From Lentinula raphanica (lineage: Eukaryota > Basidiomycota > Agaricomycetes > Agaricales > Omphalotaceae): 64,000 bases of DNA. A program made the translations under genes and the position numbers. Every line of letters begins with the position of its first letter. The first letter of the stretch is position 1. The stretch covers positions 620,001-684,000 of the forward strand of contig JANVFP010000016.1 in the NCBI GenBank assembly GCA_027919835.1. Direction: 5' to 3'. Under the pieces are notes generated by a model. It had not been told where the DNA came from, searched no databases, and saw nothing but the letters and a program-made list of their open reading frames with translations. Below are positions 9,805-20,761 of this stretch, piece after piece.

Positions 9805-12462
9805 ATGTCGCACGATAACCCAGATTCAAAGATACGAGTTGCTATCCTGACAGGTTCGTCAATTGACCTCCCTCAAGCAAACGAATGAGCATGGTAATCG
9901 GGGCTGGGACTCTTTCCCAGTCAGTGACCGCGCTTTCAACAGCCCCAGCTCGGACTCAAGCTACGATAAATCCAGGCCAGCCATCGAAGAGACACTTGCA
10001 AAATACCCGGCATTTTTATGCACTCATCATGCTATCGTGCCGGATGAGATCTCTTCTATACAGGACGCAGTGAAGAATTGGGTGGAAGATGGTGATGTGG
10101 ATTGGATTGTGACTACTGGAGGGACTGGATTTGGACCTAGAGACCGAACGCCGGAGGTTTGCTCGTTGTTTCTACTCATGTGGTATGATATGTTGACTAC
10201 ATGCTGGAGCTATAGGCGATAACACCCCTCCTTTCGCGATCTGCACCTGGATTGGTCCACCTTCTCGTTTCTTCAAGCCTGAAATATACACCAATGGCGG
10301 CTTTGTCTCGACCTGTAGCTGGTACAATCGCACGATCGTCTACTAAAACTCCACAATCAAAACCAGAAGAGACATCTGACCATGGCCATGAGACGCTCAT
10401 TGTCACTCTTCCAGGCTCAATGAAAGCCGTACGAGAGAATCTTGCGGTCCTTCTAGACACGCATGTTATCGTTCATGCTGTGGAACTTATGAAAGGCGGC
10501 GATGGAATTAAGACCGGACAAGGTGTACATGGAGCATTGGAACCTGCGTCTCCGCATATACATGGGCACAGGCACGGTCATAGACACTCTGGAAGTGGAG
10601 GAGGACACGGAGGACATCATTTTCATGGCGAAGACCATCGTCATTATCATCACCATCAACATCATCACGATCACAACGACGATGAACATAGAATACTGTC
10701 GCATGATCCTTCTGCAGCAGGTCATTGGTTTTTGCTTTCCTAAAGTTTCCGAAGTAATTGACTGATCTCAATGTTCATTATTCCGTTACAGTTTCAACTC
10801 GTCATCGAACATCTCCATACCCGATAATCTCCTTCCAGGACGCACTTGGAATCATACACGAAACCATCGAAGCTCTTCCAGTCATTAGTTTGCCTGTCAA
10901 CGCTTCTCTTCGGGGTCATATTCTGGCGGAGGATGTCTATGCTTCAGCGGATTTTCCTCCAATGAAGACGACAAGTGTGGATGGTTATGCATTGAGAGGT
11001 GCTTGAGTTGTATCTTTCTTCGGTTTTTGGAACTGACAAACAGTACATTTGTAGCGTCTGATCCAGCCGGAGTGTATACCGTCCTCACATCATCATCGCA
11101 CCCACAACTTTTGTTTCCTACAAGTCAAGATGAGTTACCAGACAGTTGTATATATCGAATCAACACTGGAGGAGCTCTTCCTCGAGGAGCGGACACCGTG
11201 ATCATGGTAGAGGATACCAAGCTGATAGCTACATATCCTGAAGGTAGGAGATATCCATCATCGAATGTTGTAGAGTTTGATTCATTCATTGACCTCACTC
11301 TCAAGCTTCCTCTGTAGATGACACTCCTTCAGGACCACCAGGCGAAGAATGGAAAGTCGAGACCCTTATCCCTGCCCCGCCCTCTCGCTTCAATATCCGC
11401 CAACCAGGCTCGGACGTCCGTCAAGGGGATCTAGTCATGCGTAAAGGCGAGCGAATCACCAGCGGCGGAGGGGAAGTTGGGAGTCTGATCTTCGTTGGGA
11501 AGAAGGAGGTCAAGGTTTTCAAGAAACCGATCGTTGCATTGATGAGCACAGGTAATGAGATTAGGGATATCTCGAGTTCTGCTTCAACGTCATCGTCAGC
11601 TGGGAGCAGTGAAGGCGACTGGAAATCGTGGGATACGAATCGACCGTCGCTTGCTGCTGCGTTGGAAGGAATGGGATATGAGGTGGTTGATTTGGGGATT
11701 GTTCCAGATGAGTTGAGTTTCAGTACTTACCCAAGGGCAACCGAGCTACGCCTACTGATGGTCGTTCTCATTTCACAGAATCGATGCTCATGTACAAACA
11801 CTCAAAGACGGACTTGCTCGCGCAGACATCGTTCTCACTACCGGCGGGACTTCCATGGGGCCTACAGACCTTCTTAAGCCCGTCATCGAACGTCAGCTAG
11901 GTGGCCAAGTGAAATTCGGCAGAGTCAGTGTCAAACCGGGAAAACCCACAACGTTTGCTGTTATACCAGCTGATGGACCAAACGACAATGCTTCAGTTGA
12001 AGGTAACACGAAGAAGTACTACAAACCACTTTTCGCACTTCCTGGAAACCCGGCATCCGCGCTAGTCACTTTCAACGTCTTCGTCGTGCCTGCTTTGAGA
12101 AAGCTGGGCGGATGGGAGTTTTCTGGTGTCGGTTGTGAACTTCCGAGGGTGAAAGTTGAGGTAAGGACTCGAATCTCATTTGTTGGTTTTTGATTGCTCA
12201 TTTGGCTCGAAATTTTTCTCAGTTACAACAACCGATGGTTTTGGATCCCAGGACAGAATTCCATCGAGTCATCATACGTTCTGATTTCAAGGAAGGAGGG
12301 AAGCTGAAAGCGTATAGTACAGGCGGCCAACGGTCGAGTCGAGTGGCGAGTTTGAGTGGTGCGAACGGGCTTGTGATACTTCCGCAGGTCTCTGGCGAAA
12401 AGGATGAGTTAGGAAGTGGGGAAGCTGCTGAGGCCATTGTGATAGGTGAAATCTTGAACTAA
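9805..12462 (+). CDS. Gephyrin-type molybdenum cofactor synthesis protein (MogA-like + MoeA-like fusion)
   Basis: Eight exons (9805-9853, 9921-10156, 10216-10720, 10792-10998, 11055-11243, 11318-11711, 11779-12160, 12223-12462) sum to 733 residues in phase. The N-terminal G domain (MPT adenylyltransferase) shows VAILTVSD, IVPDE and the TTGGTGFGPRDRTPE signature. The C-terminal E domain (Mo insertion) shows DFPPMKTTSVDGYALRG, INTGGALPRGADTVIMVED, TTGGTSMGPTDLLKP and LPGNPASALVTF. The order G-E is that of gephyrin, opposite to plant Cnx1. Between the domains is a linker with about 20 His in about 55 residues. The product would serve nitrate reductase, sulfite oxidase and other Mo enzymes. The exon 6 donor (GA|GTTGAG) is atypical but is needed to keep frame. 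Confidence 0.9.
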
Positions 12463-12537
12463 TACTACCCTGGTACACTGCACATGTGGAGACATAAAAA
12501 AGAGATTGAATACTATCGGCTTGTTTCCGAAACCCAT

Positions 12538-13754
12538 TCAGGCGTCCCATGCAAGTACAGCTCGGTATCGTATCTGACCTTTCTTGAGCCTCTCGAGAGC
12601 TGCTCCAATCCCAGCTTCGGTCATAGGGAATTTCTCAATCAACGGACGAATGTGGTGTCGGTTCGCAAACTCGAGCATCTTGGTTCTACATTTCAAAAAG
12701 TCAGTCGAGATCGCAACAGGTCAAAGCCTTCAGCTTACTGCATGAACCTAGTGGCAAGCATCGAAGGTATGATCTTTACCCCATTGAACAAAGTATCATA
12801 ATACGGCACAGCCAACGTCTCTTTCGTCGCCGTGAGAGGGATAACGATAGCCTTGCGCGTCAGAACAGGATAGTACTGGGATACATCCACCAGTGACGCA
12901 GTAGTAACAATCAATCTATCGATGGGTTTGGTGATACCCAATGTGGAGTAATCTGACACGCCCCGGGTGTTGTAGAACGCGCTTGCACCAAGGGCTAGAG
13001 CATCGGCGCGTTTGGATTCTGAGCCGGAGAATACGACGACTTCACAGCCCATTTTGGAAGCGAATTGGATGGCGAGGTGCCCTAGACCGCCCATTCCGAC
13101 GATGCCTACTCGGTCGATGGGGCGACAGTGTTCGATGAGTGGGCTGAAGCATGAGGCTCCGCCACCTAACAAAAGGAGTACGGATATGAACAAACGCGGG
13201 AGAAAATAATCTGTGGACGAGCTCAATACGCACACATCAACGGAGCCGCATCCTCGCTCTTGATTCCCTCAGGGATAGGAAACAACCACTTTTCTTTCCA
13301 GACCCCGATATTACTGAACGATCCCTGGTCGAAATCGGATGCTCCGTAGTACCCAGCGTTGAGACAGTGACATTCTTCGTTGGTAAGGCAAGGTGTACAG
13401 AGTCCACAGGAATAGTGTTCGTAGCCCCAACCTACGCGGTCGCCTGGTTTCAGGAATTTGCAAGCAGAACCGACTGCAGATACAATGCCGACGGCTGTAT
13501 GTAGCGAGGAGTATCGTCAGAAGGATGGACAAGTGAAGCTTTGAGAATAGTTGACCTTCGTGTCCCAACACCATATCCGCCATCATATAATGCAGATCAG
13601 TTCCACAAACTCCGCTGTGTGTTACCTGAACGGCTACTTCGTCTGGACCGAGAGACTTCTTGAAGGACGACTCGACGATTCGACCATCTTCCGAGCCACG
13701 AAATGTGATACCATGCGCAGTGAGGTCGTCGAAATCCGGCACAGGCACGGGCAT
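12538..13754 (-). CDS. Zinc-dependent alcohol dehydrogenase (cinnamyl-alcohol-dehydrogenase type)
   Basis: Four exons (13754-13556, 13494-13234, 13165-12739, 12685-12538) sum to 344 residues in phase. Catalytic-zinc ligands are in GVCGTDLH and GHE; the structural-zinc cysteines are in CGLCTPCLTNEECHC; VGIVGMGGLGHLA is the dinucleotide-binding loop; the C-terminal exon carries the family's ALERLKKGQIRYRAVL ending. Such enzymes reduce aromatic or branched aldehydes with NADPH. The substrate is not predictable here. It is convergent with the molybdenum-cofactor gene, with only 75 bases between the stop codons. Confidence 0.9.
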
Positions 13755-15128
13755 GGTGAAGTTTGTGTATCAGGTCTGGGATATCCAGCTATTTATCTTC
13801 TTCTTGGACCTTGGTGTGAGTAGAAAGCTTGATAAGTTTCGCCATTCGCGGTTTGAAGGGATTGGACCAGTTGCATTTCCGGTACCCACTAAGAATAACT
13901 TTGTGGTGAGAGTCCTTTGGGCTCTTTGGGTTGGACCGGTACATACCTCTGGCGAAACAGCTGACCAGAAGGTGAGCTGCATCATTGTCGCTGTCATCTT
14001 TGAGGCACATTCGCATATGATCACAAAGATAGAGCTACTTACATGGATTGATGATTGTTAGACGAAATGGAAGTCGAAGTCGGCTGAATGGTTTATCTGG
14101 ATTCTGGCGCCTATTTCTCGATGCTCGCGGCCCCGCGCGCGCCTAAATACAATCGGACTAGGACGGACTCCTTTTCCTCAATTTCTCTTACAACTCTGTT
14201 AACTGACGTGAGGTCTCTTTCAACGTCTCACCGACGATGGACGAAGACTACAACTGGATGGGACTTGCTGAATGACTCTATCCGTTTAATAGATAACTTG
14301 GTAACGCTTCTTCAACACCAACATTCGTCGTCATGATTGGCTAACATTCATCAGGCTCTTTGTACCAGGCCTTCCAGTATCGACACGTAACTCAAGCAGA
14401 CCAACGTCTTGAGAACAGCCATCTCTATGCTCCAAACCATCAACGACGAACTCACGGAGCCGTGCTTTCCGTTTGGCTCCCTTCAAGATAACAAGCGTTT
14501 CAAGGCTAGACACTGACGTTCGAAGTTGGCACCGGTACGAATTTCATGTTATCCATTACGCACTGTGCACATGCTTCGCATTTCAGCTATCGACAACACC
14601 TACGGACTCCGGAGGTGAATTCAAACTCATCTGCATTGACTCATGAAGCCAGTCCCACCGACAGTACCTGGAGTTATCATTCCAAGTATAACATCTACCT
14701 TGTACTCAGGTAAACAATGTACCTTCATCCACGTTGTTATGTATGTTGCGTGCGCACTGCAATGAACATGAAAACACAATCATCTAGGACAATTGACATT
14801 GTTTTGATCGCGAGGCAACCAGCTCCGACCAGCCCAAAACAACCACGGTTTCAACTGATTCCCCTACTACATTTGATTTTGCAGTATTTACAAGTTGGCC
14901 AGAAAGGCATATGAATGTGGGAAATGAGATGGAAGGAGCAACTTCGCACGAAACTTGGATACGGTGGATGAAAGAACAACCATGTCACCGCCACTTTTGT
15001 TCGCTCCTCTAGATCTAATCCAACCCAACAGACAAAACACTTTGAGGTCCTACGATGCATAAAAGCGCTGTACTTTCTTGCAACAGCCCTTGCCCCTCCA
15101 AGCTATATTCGAACACCCCAACACTACT
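13755..15128. other. Intergenic region with a dispersed repeat block
   Basis: No gene is supported. About 13983-14131 is a diverged copy of 17147-17309 (shared words include ATGATC.CAAAGATAG, CTACATGG, GGAAGTCGAAGTCG and TTATCTGG..GGCGCCTAT). Downstream of it a plus-strand ATG at 14236 opens only a very short frame. Confidence 0.5.
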
Positions 15129-15176
15129 GTAAGGTCTCTTCCTTTCTGTCAATGGCTGTTTGTAACATTCTCGTAG
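15129..15176 (+). other. Probable 5'-UTR intron of F-box gene 1
   Basis: GTAAGG at 15129 and TCGTAG ending at 15176 frame a 48-base intron that stops exactly at the ATG of the F-box gene. Size and ends match the other introns in the window. Confidence 0.5.
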
Positions 15177-17012
15177 ATGCAGAACACAGAGCTGCTCACT
15201 CGGCTACTACAACCCAATCCCTATATCCGCAGAGTTCCTGTCGAGATCTGGACAGAAATTTTCTCTCACTATTGTGACCTGGACGTGGACTTGAATGTGG
15301 ATCCGACTCAACTTTCTGTAGAGTTTTGGGATGGATCCTATCGGCACCTGTTGCAAACCGTAACCAGGACATGTAGGTGGTGGCGCGACCTCGTATACTC
15401 AAACCCGAAATTCTGGTCTTCATACTATATAGACCTTGACTCTGTTTCAACGTTCAAGGAAGCCGATTCCCTTGCCAGGGTCTTTTCTCGTTCCGGAGCC
15501 AAGTTGCGTCTTGACATCACATATACAACAGAAGAAACGGATTTCTCTCCAACTTCTATGGCTACAGGGCGATTCAGGGTCATTGCTGCCTTGTTGGAAA
15601 TGGCCAATAGGTGGCGGGACGTTCGCCTTGATCTTTCAATGGAGAATTTCTCCCGCCTAGTCGAAACATTGGGCGCGAATGGCAAACCCAGTCACGGCTA
15701 TTTTCCAAATCTTGAACGTTTGGACTGCTCAGAATCACTTGAGCATTCTGTAATGACGAACGATGCACATGATCCCGACCATCTAGCTCTTTACCACATC
15801 TTCGATCCTTGCCCCGCATTGACACATTTGCGTACTTCCACTGGTTTCTGGGATACTCGGAGTCCATTCAATTATGCCAACTTAACGAGCTTGGAAATTC
15901 TGAGGTTCGAGGGGAGCTCACTTGCGCCTCTTCTTTTCCAGTGTTCATGTCTTCAACGCTTTTCTATCGCTCAAAGTCGCATATTTGAAGTCGGTGAATT
16001 TGGATATAGAGATCATGGCCCGTGGTCATCCGAAAATGTACTCATCCATCGAAGCATCACTACGCTATGTCTTCCCACTTATGATAGAGATCGCTTCTCA
16101 GCTGCACTATGGGTAGATCTCCGATTCTCATCCTTGAAAACACTCCATTTCAAGGGAGCTCAGCCTCTGGGCATAGAAAATGAACTTCTCGATGTGCTTG
16201 CAATTTCAGGTAGAGACTGCAAATTGCAGACTCTGGTACTTGGAGATGTGTCATCGAAAGTATTTCGAAAGCTTTTGCACGTTACATCTGCCGTCAAATC
16301 CCTCACATTGGAGGACTCGTACTTCATTGCTGGCTTGAAACGCGACCCAACTTTCATCAATCAACTTTTCGCGCCCTTGTATGGCTCAGAATCATGCGTC
16401 CCAATTCGACATCTATCGTATCTAAAGCTCGAAATTCGCCCCTGGATCTTCCGAAAATTGGGTATATTAACACAAAAGAATTGGGGGAGGAAGCGACCTT
16501 TGACTCTTTCAGACTTTACCTTTGAAGAGGCAGACGAAGCTTATCTAGTAGGGAATGCATATGATTCGGATGATTCCAGTGGAACTGCAACTGAATCTGA
16601 ATCTGAATTTGAAACTGATTCTGGAGCTGACTCGGATTCTGATAGGGAGGAAGGAAGGGAGGAAAGAAAATACGCGGCTGCACCGAATGGCGAGGTCTCA
16701 CAAGGGAACAGCATCGGTTCTGAAGCTGACTCGGGTTCCGTTGAATGTGATTCTCAAACCAGTCTCGAAGCTGATCCAGTTTCATACAGGACCAATCGGG
16801 TTCAAACTCTAGTCAATCGTTTGGGCCTTATGATAAAGTCTCGACGTAGTGAGGCCCCGCCTTCAGTTCACATCAGGATGACTCCCGTCGACTCTTTTCC
16901 GCTGTTGACCAGAGTCAATGCAGACTCTATGCTCACAGAATTACCCAAGTGCCTTTTAGCTGCTAACAGCCTTGTTACAGTCGAGTTGTATTGGGACACC
17001 ACTGCTGAGTAA
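15177..17012 (+). CDS. F-box protein 1 (LRR-like, with acidic tail region)
   Basis: One uninterrupted frame of 611 residues. The F-box lies at about residues 17-80 (RRVPVEIWTEIFSHYCDLD ... TCRWWRDLVYSNPKFWSSY), the usual SCF-adaptor motif that binds Skp1. Leucine-spaced repeats follow. Near residues 460-535 is a very acidic Ser/Asp/Glu stretch (DSDDSSGTATESESEFETDS and onward) not seen in the two other F-box proteins here. The substrate is unknown; such genes are numerous and fast-evolving in mushrooms. The acidic insertion could be a disordered interaction region. Confidence 0.85.
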   Translation: MQNTELLTRLLQPNPYIRRVPVEIWTEIFSHYCDLDVDLNVDPTQLSVEFWDGSYRHLLQTVTRTCRWWRDLVYSNPKFWSSYYIDLDSVSTFKEADSLARVFSRSGAKLRLDITYTTEETDFSPTSMATGRFRVIAALLEMANRWRDVRLDLSMENFSRLVETLGANGKPSHGYFPNLERLDCSESLEHSVMTNDAHDPDHLALYHIFDPCPALTHLRTSTGFWDTRSPFNYANLTSLEILRFEGSSLAPLLFQCSCLQRFSIAQSRIFEVGEFGYRDHGPWSSENVLIHRSITTLCLPTYDRDRFSAALWVDLRFSSLKTLHFKGAQPLGIENELLDVLAISGRDCKLQTLVLGDVSSKVFRKLLHVTSAVKSLTLEDSYFIAGLKRDPTFINQLFAPLYGSESCVPIRHLSYLKLEIRPWIFRKLGILTQKNWGRKRPLTLSDFTFEEADEAYLVGNAYDSDDSSGTATESESEFETDSGADSDSDREEGREERKYAAAPNGEVSQGNSIGSEADSGSVECDSQTSLEADPVSYRTNRVQTLVNRLGLMIKSRRSEAPPSVHIRMTPVDSFPLLTRVNADSMLTELPKCLLAANSLVTVELYWDTTAE

Positions 17013-17146
17013 CAGGCTTCAAGAATTGGTTTCTGAAAGTACTTTTGTTGTTAGATCGAAACTTTGTAAAGGACGCTGATCGACGACCTCTTCCTACTAG
17101 TACACAGTCACCGAGCATGTATTACGCGCTTTAGTTCGTGCATTAT

Positions 17147-17309
17147 TGTCGCCGTTAGAGTCTGTCAGATTTTAAGTATGATCGCAAAGATAGTGCTACC
17201 TACATGGCTGTATGGATTGTTGGACGAAGGGGAAGTCGAAGTCGATAGGGAATATGAATGTGATTTCCAAATTCCAGGTCCATTTATCTGGCGCCTATTA
17301 CTCCCGCGC
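17147..17309 (+). repeat. Diverged direct repeat of 13983-14131
   Basis: The two blocks share several runs of 8-14 identical bases in the same order and orientation, ending in a GC-rich GGCGCCTAT...CGCGCGCG stretch. Here the repeat leads straight into a TATA box (17327-17334). Confidence 0.55.
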
Positions 17310-17660
17310 GCGGCTAGCTGTATCGTATAAAGGTCGGTGGGAACGAGTTTCATTTCTTCTCAAGACCGCCATAAACCTTTTTGAAGCGCGGTGCAACGTC
17401 CCTTCGAGATTACCCTCTCTGACATACGGATGCTGCTACTGCAGGTTGACGGACGGAGACGTCTCTGTTGTCCTTCATTTCCCTCTCCGGAGGTCGAGAA
17501 GAAGTTGACGATGGGGATGTCCACGAGAATGACCATCTCTTGGATGGGGCAGCATAGTAGACCTACCGTACTAGCCACTATGTGACGTTGACGGTATGGC
17601 ATGACTATGTTGCATACAAATACTTTCAAGGTTATGTTGTCGGTGATATATTTTCGAGAT
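17290..17660 (+). repeat. Tandem TATA-box module A
   Basis: Block A has a TATAAAGG box near 17330 and a conserved patch at 17493-17557 preceded by a CT tract. Homology to block B continues through ...GACCTACCGTACTAGCCACTATGTG and GTTGCATACA. In one plus-strand frame the patch reads GREEVDDGDVHENDHLL and then a stop. In that frame block A has no ATG and has an upstream stop, so this copy is probably dead if it ever coded. Confidence 0.5.
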
Positions 17661-18189
17661 TTGGCAGCGTAGAAATGGCCACTTCTCTTCAGAGTTCTGT
17701 CTGTCCTTCCTGGGGCCTTCATTGTATTTCAAATGCATCTGGGTCTTCAGGACGAATTCTTGTCAGTTGTTGACTGAGATTATGGAGGAGGTACAGGAAA
17801 GTAAAGTGCCCTGTAAGTAATTGCACGTTTTTTGACCAGAAACTGAGGCAACGAGCAGGCGAAGAGCCCGCGTTTCGGAAGACAAGGAGCCTCATGGGAG
17901 CACCGTTGGTAAGTGCCTGCAAGTTATCACCTGTATCATGGTGTCAGCAGTTTTCCATATGATTAAAGGACTTATTGAAGTTACGGGAAGCCACATTGAG
18001 TTCATACTGCAAGGCCAATTGGCAGCAGAAATAGCTGTCAGCCATAGTGAGTACCCAGCAGTTTTGCCTGAGTTGAGATGAGTGTATTTATACAAGCGTT
18101 GAAGGTGGATTTACGGTTGACAAGAAGTTCGAACTTCGAAGTGTTGAGCAAAAGTAGTTTAAGCGCCCACTCTGAACGCGCGAACACGT

Positions 18190-18570
18190 GTAATATTTTA
18201 ATCTCCGCGGGCGCCTATGAGCATGCTATAAAGGGTTGGCGGCAAAAATTTTGTTCTCTCCAAGTGTCCGACATTCAACCATACGAAGCGTCCACCGTCT
18301 CGACGAAATTTCTCTCCGAAATATGGACGTCGAATCTTCTGGTTGACGGAGCGAGACGTTCTCATTTCCTTCTTTTCCCTTCACAGGTCGAGAGGAAGTT
18401 GATAATGGGGACGTTCACGAGAACGACCATTTCTATGATGGGGCAACATATTCTTAGACCTGCCGTACTAGCTACTATGTGGCTTTGACGGGTTGGTAAA
18501 ACCATGTTGCATACAGATACTCAGTATGGGTGTTATGAGGTGCTATATCGTATGTGACACGCATATGTTT
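18190..18570 (+). repeat. Tandem TATA-box module B, with a possible tiny gene
   Basis: Block B has a TATAAAGG box near 18228. An ATG (MDVESSG) can be spliced over a 45-base GT...CACAG intron to 18387-18457, reading GREEVDNGDVHENDHFYDG and ending at TAG. In this frame most differences from block A over the patch are silent, whereas in the other forward frames they change residues. That pattern suggests past selection on a small peptide, but the product would be only about 30-50 residues and the evidence is thin. Confidence 0.35.
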
Positions 18571-18899
18571 TCAGTGGTCGATATTCAACAATTTCGTAGG
18601 TATTAGGTTTTAGTAAACTCAATGCAATCAATTTTCTGTTCTCCTCTGACCATCCACGGTCTCGTTAGTACAATGAGCTCTCCTGCAGTCATCTTCAAAC
18701 GCATCCACACAATGGATCATATCTTCGCAGCGGTAATCCTTTGAAAGGCTCATTGATGATACTCAGTTTCCGTTCTGGAGACACCTCAGTCAACGATGAC
18801 TCAACGGCAAAATACGGAAAAACGCTTCGTCATGTTTTTTGGCAACAAGCCGAGAATTTTCGTGGAGCCGCTTGCAAAATAGGACTCGCGTCGCGGCGA

Positions 18900-18907
18900 T
18901 ATATAAG
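18900..18907 (+). promoter_or_regulatory. TATA box of the FAD monooxygenase
   Basis: TATATAAG lies 55 bases before the ATG at 18955. Confidence 0.5.
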
Positions 18908-18954
18908 AACGCGGTAACCACCATCTGAAGACCCCAAGCCAACCTTGAATCTAC

Positions 18955-20535
18955 ATGAAGATCATCATCATCGGCGCAGGAGTTGGCGGACTCGCTACAT
19001 ATCATGCTTTCCGCAAATACCTTCCTCAAGCTAGACTCGAGATCTACGACGGACATCCTTCTCCCCTCAAATCTAATGAACTCATTGGAGGAGGCATCAG
19101 CCTTGGTCCCAACGGACAGCGCACACTAGCGTCCTTCCTTCCCTCTGCTTTGTCTACTATTCGTGAAAGAGTTTTCGAATATTCCGAAATCGCCTTCGCA
19201 AACGCAGACGGAAAGGTCATTACTAACATACCTTTTGGGAGCAAGGAACGATACAAGTATGGCCAGTTAATGACGACGCGGGCGATGGTACATGAAGTTT
19301 TACTGCGTGAAGATGCTGAGATGGACGGAAGGGTGCATTGGTGTATGAAGGTGTCCCGTGTTTGGGAGAAAGATAACACTGTGTGTGTTCGGTTTGAGGA
19401 TGGGACAGTCGAAGAGTGTGATGTCCTAATCGGGGCGGACGGCGCGAGGAGTCAGACAAGGAATGCGATTTTCGGTGAAGAGTACAAGCCTTTCTACGAG
19501 TGAGTGCAAAATGCATATCGTGTTCGTCGACTTTTCATTGATGCTTCTGACAGTGGTTTAACTGGTTTCGGAGGTTTCGTCCCGCTTACATCGCTCAGTC
19601 GGTTCACCCAGGATGCCATCAAGAATGCCATTCCATCTATAACAATGGGTCGCGTCGGTGCATTCGGTTACTCACCAATAACACCTCACAATTCGACCTC
19701 GAAGGTCCTCTTCTGGTTTTCCCATTCGGAAATCGAGAAACCTCTCCCACGCGATACACCTAGAGCCGATATGATGCCCCTCCTTCTGAAACGACACGGA
19801 AGCTGGAAGAGTATCTACGACGACCCCAAGGATCCTAAAAACACGCTGTTCAAGCAGATTATCACTGTGGCTTGTACAGGAAAGGAGCATAATAACTGGT
19901 TCATACTGCCTAGGTTTTATACGCCTTTGTTGCCACATTGGACTTCGTTGCATGGGCTATCAAAAGAGGGGTCGGAGACTGGGATTCCGTCGAGTAAAGG
20001 TACTGGGAGGATCATCCTCCTTGGAGACGCGGCGCATGCGATGCCACCTGAGGGTAAGAGACAAAACCTCTCGTATCTCAACTGCTTATACTAAAGATGA
20101 ACTTACAGGTGCTCAGGGCGTATCTTGTGCATTCGAAGATGCCCTAACACTTGCCCTACTCTTGAAACACTACCTTCCGCAGGATCTAACCACCTCCCAC
20201 CCGCAAGATGCGTTGGCCGTTGAAGGCATTGCGAAAGCTTGCAAATCTTACGAAGATATCCGCATGCCTAGAGTCAATAAGATTATATCGGAGGCGAGGG
20301 AGAAGGCGGATCGAAAGAGGGAGATTAGTTGGGTACAAGATAAGATTCGAGAGATTGTTATTTGGGTCTTCAGTATGTTTCTTTCCTATATCAGGTTCGC
20401 GAGTATTCACTGATCTTTGGCTGGTTTACCATTACAGGCTGGCTGCCCGAGTCGTATATGAACGATGAGATATTTGCGTATGATGTTGAAGATTCTGTTG
20501 CCAAATACCTCGGAGTTTCCAAAGAATTATTATGA
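18955..20535 (+). CDS. FAD-dependent monooxygenase (salicylate-hydroxylase/UbiH-like)
   Basis: Four exons (18955-19499, 19554-20053, 20109-20372, 20438-20535) sum to 468 residues in phase. KIIIIGAGVGGLATYHAF is the FAD-binding GxGxxG at the N-terminus; DVLIGADGARS is the DG motif; RIILLGDAAHAMPP is the second FAD motif (GD). The ATG is 55 bases after a TATA box. This class hydroxylates or epoxidises aromatic and polyketide substrates with NAD(P)H and oxygen; the substrate cannot be told from sequence alone. It lies just before the amidohydrolase pair on the same strand. Confidence 0.9.
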
Positions 20536-20761
20536 GGAATGTTGGTCAAGGTTTCTTGCTGTGTAAAAGTATAAAAGTTACTGTAGCAGATGAAGTATGT
20601 GCATGGTATTAGTATAATTGTGCAGTCTATTACTCCTCTTATACTCCTCTATCATGAACCATAAGTTATAACCTTAGATAACGTTCTATGATGTGGGAAG
20701 CCGAAATACCTGTTTCTTTCCCGCCTGCACTTGTCCAATCCGACCTTGCTCCGGAACCTCG

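Larger units (their letters stand above)
17013..18954. other. Non-coding region with tandem TATA-box modules
   Basis: No standard gene is supported. The region contains two related blocks (17290-17660 and 18190-18570), each with a TATA box, a CT-rich tract and a conserved downstream patch. It also holds an upstream block (17147-17309) related to 13983-14131, and the promoter of the FAD monooxygenase. Confidence 0.5.

Noticed and set aside
10453..10771. Minus-strand open frames in the His-rich linker of the gephyrin-like gene
   Set aside because: They are the antisense of repeated His codons (CAC/CAT give GTG/ATG), with no start context or splicing of their own.
17391..17722. Open frames on either strand over the TATA modules as ordinary genes
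   Set aside because: Between the two blocks the changes alter residues in these frames; only one other frame shows mainly silent change, and it is too short to call firmly.
17290..18570. Mating pheromone precursor genes
   Set aside because: The short frames end without a Cys-aliphatic-aliphatic-x (CAAX) end, which fungal pheromone precursors need.
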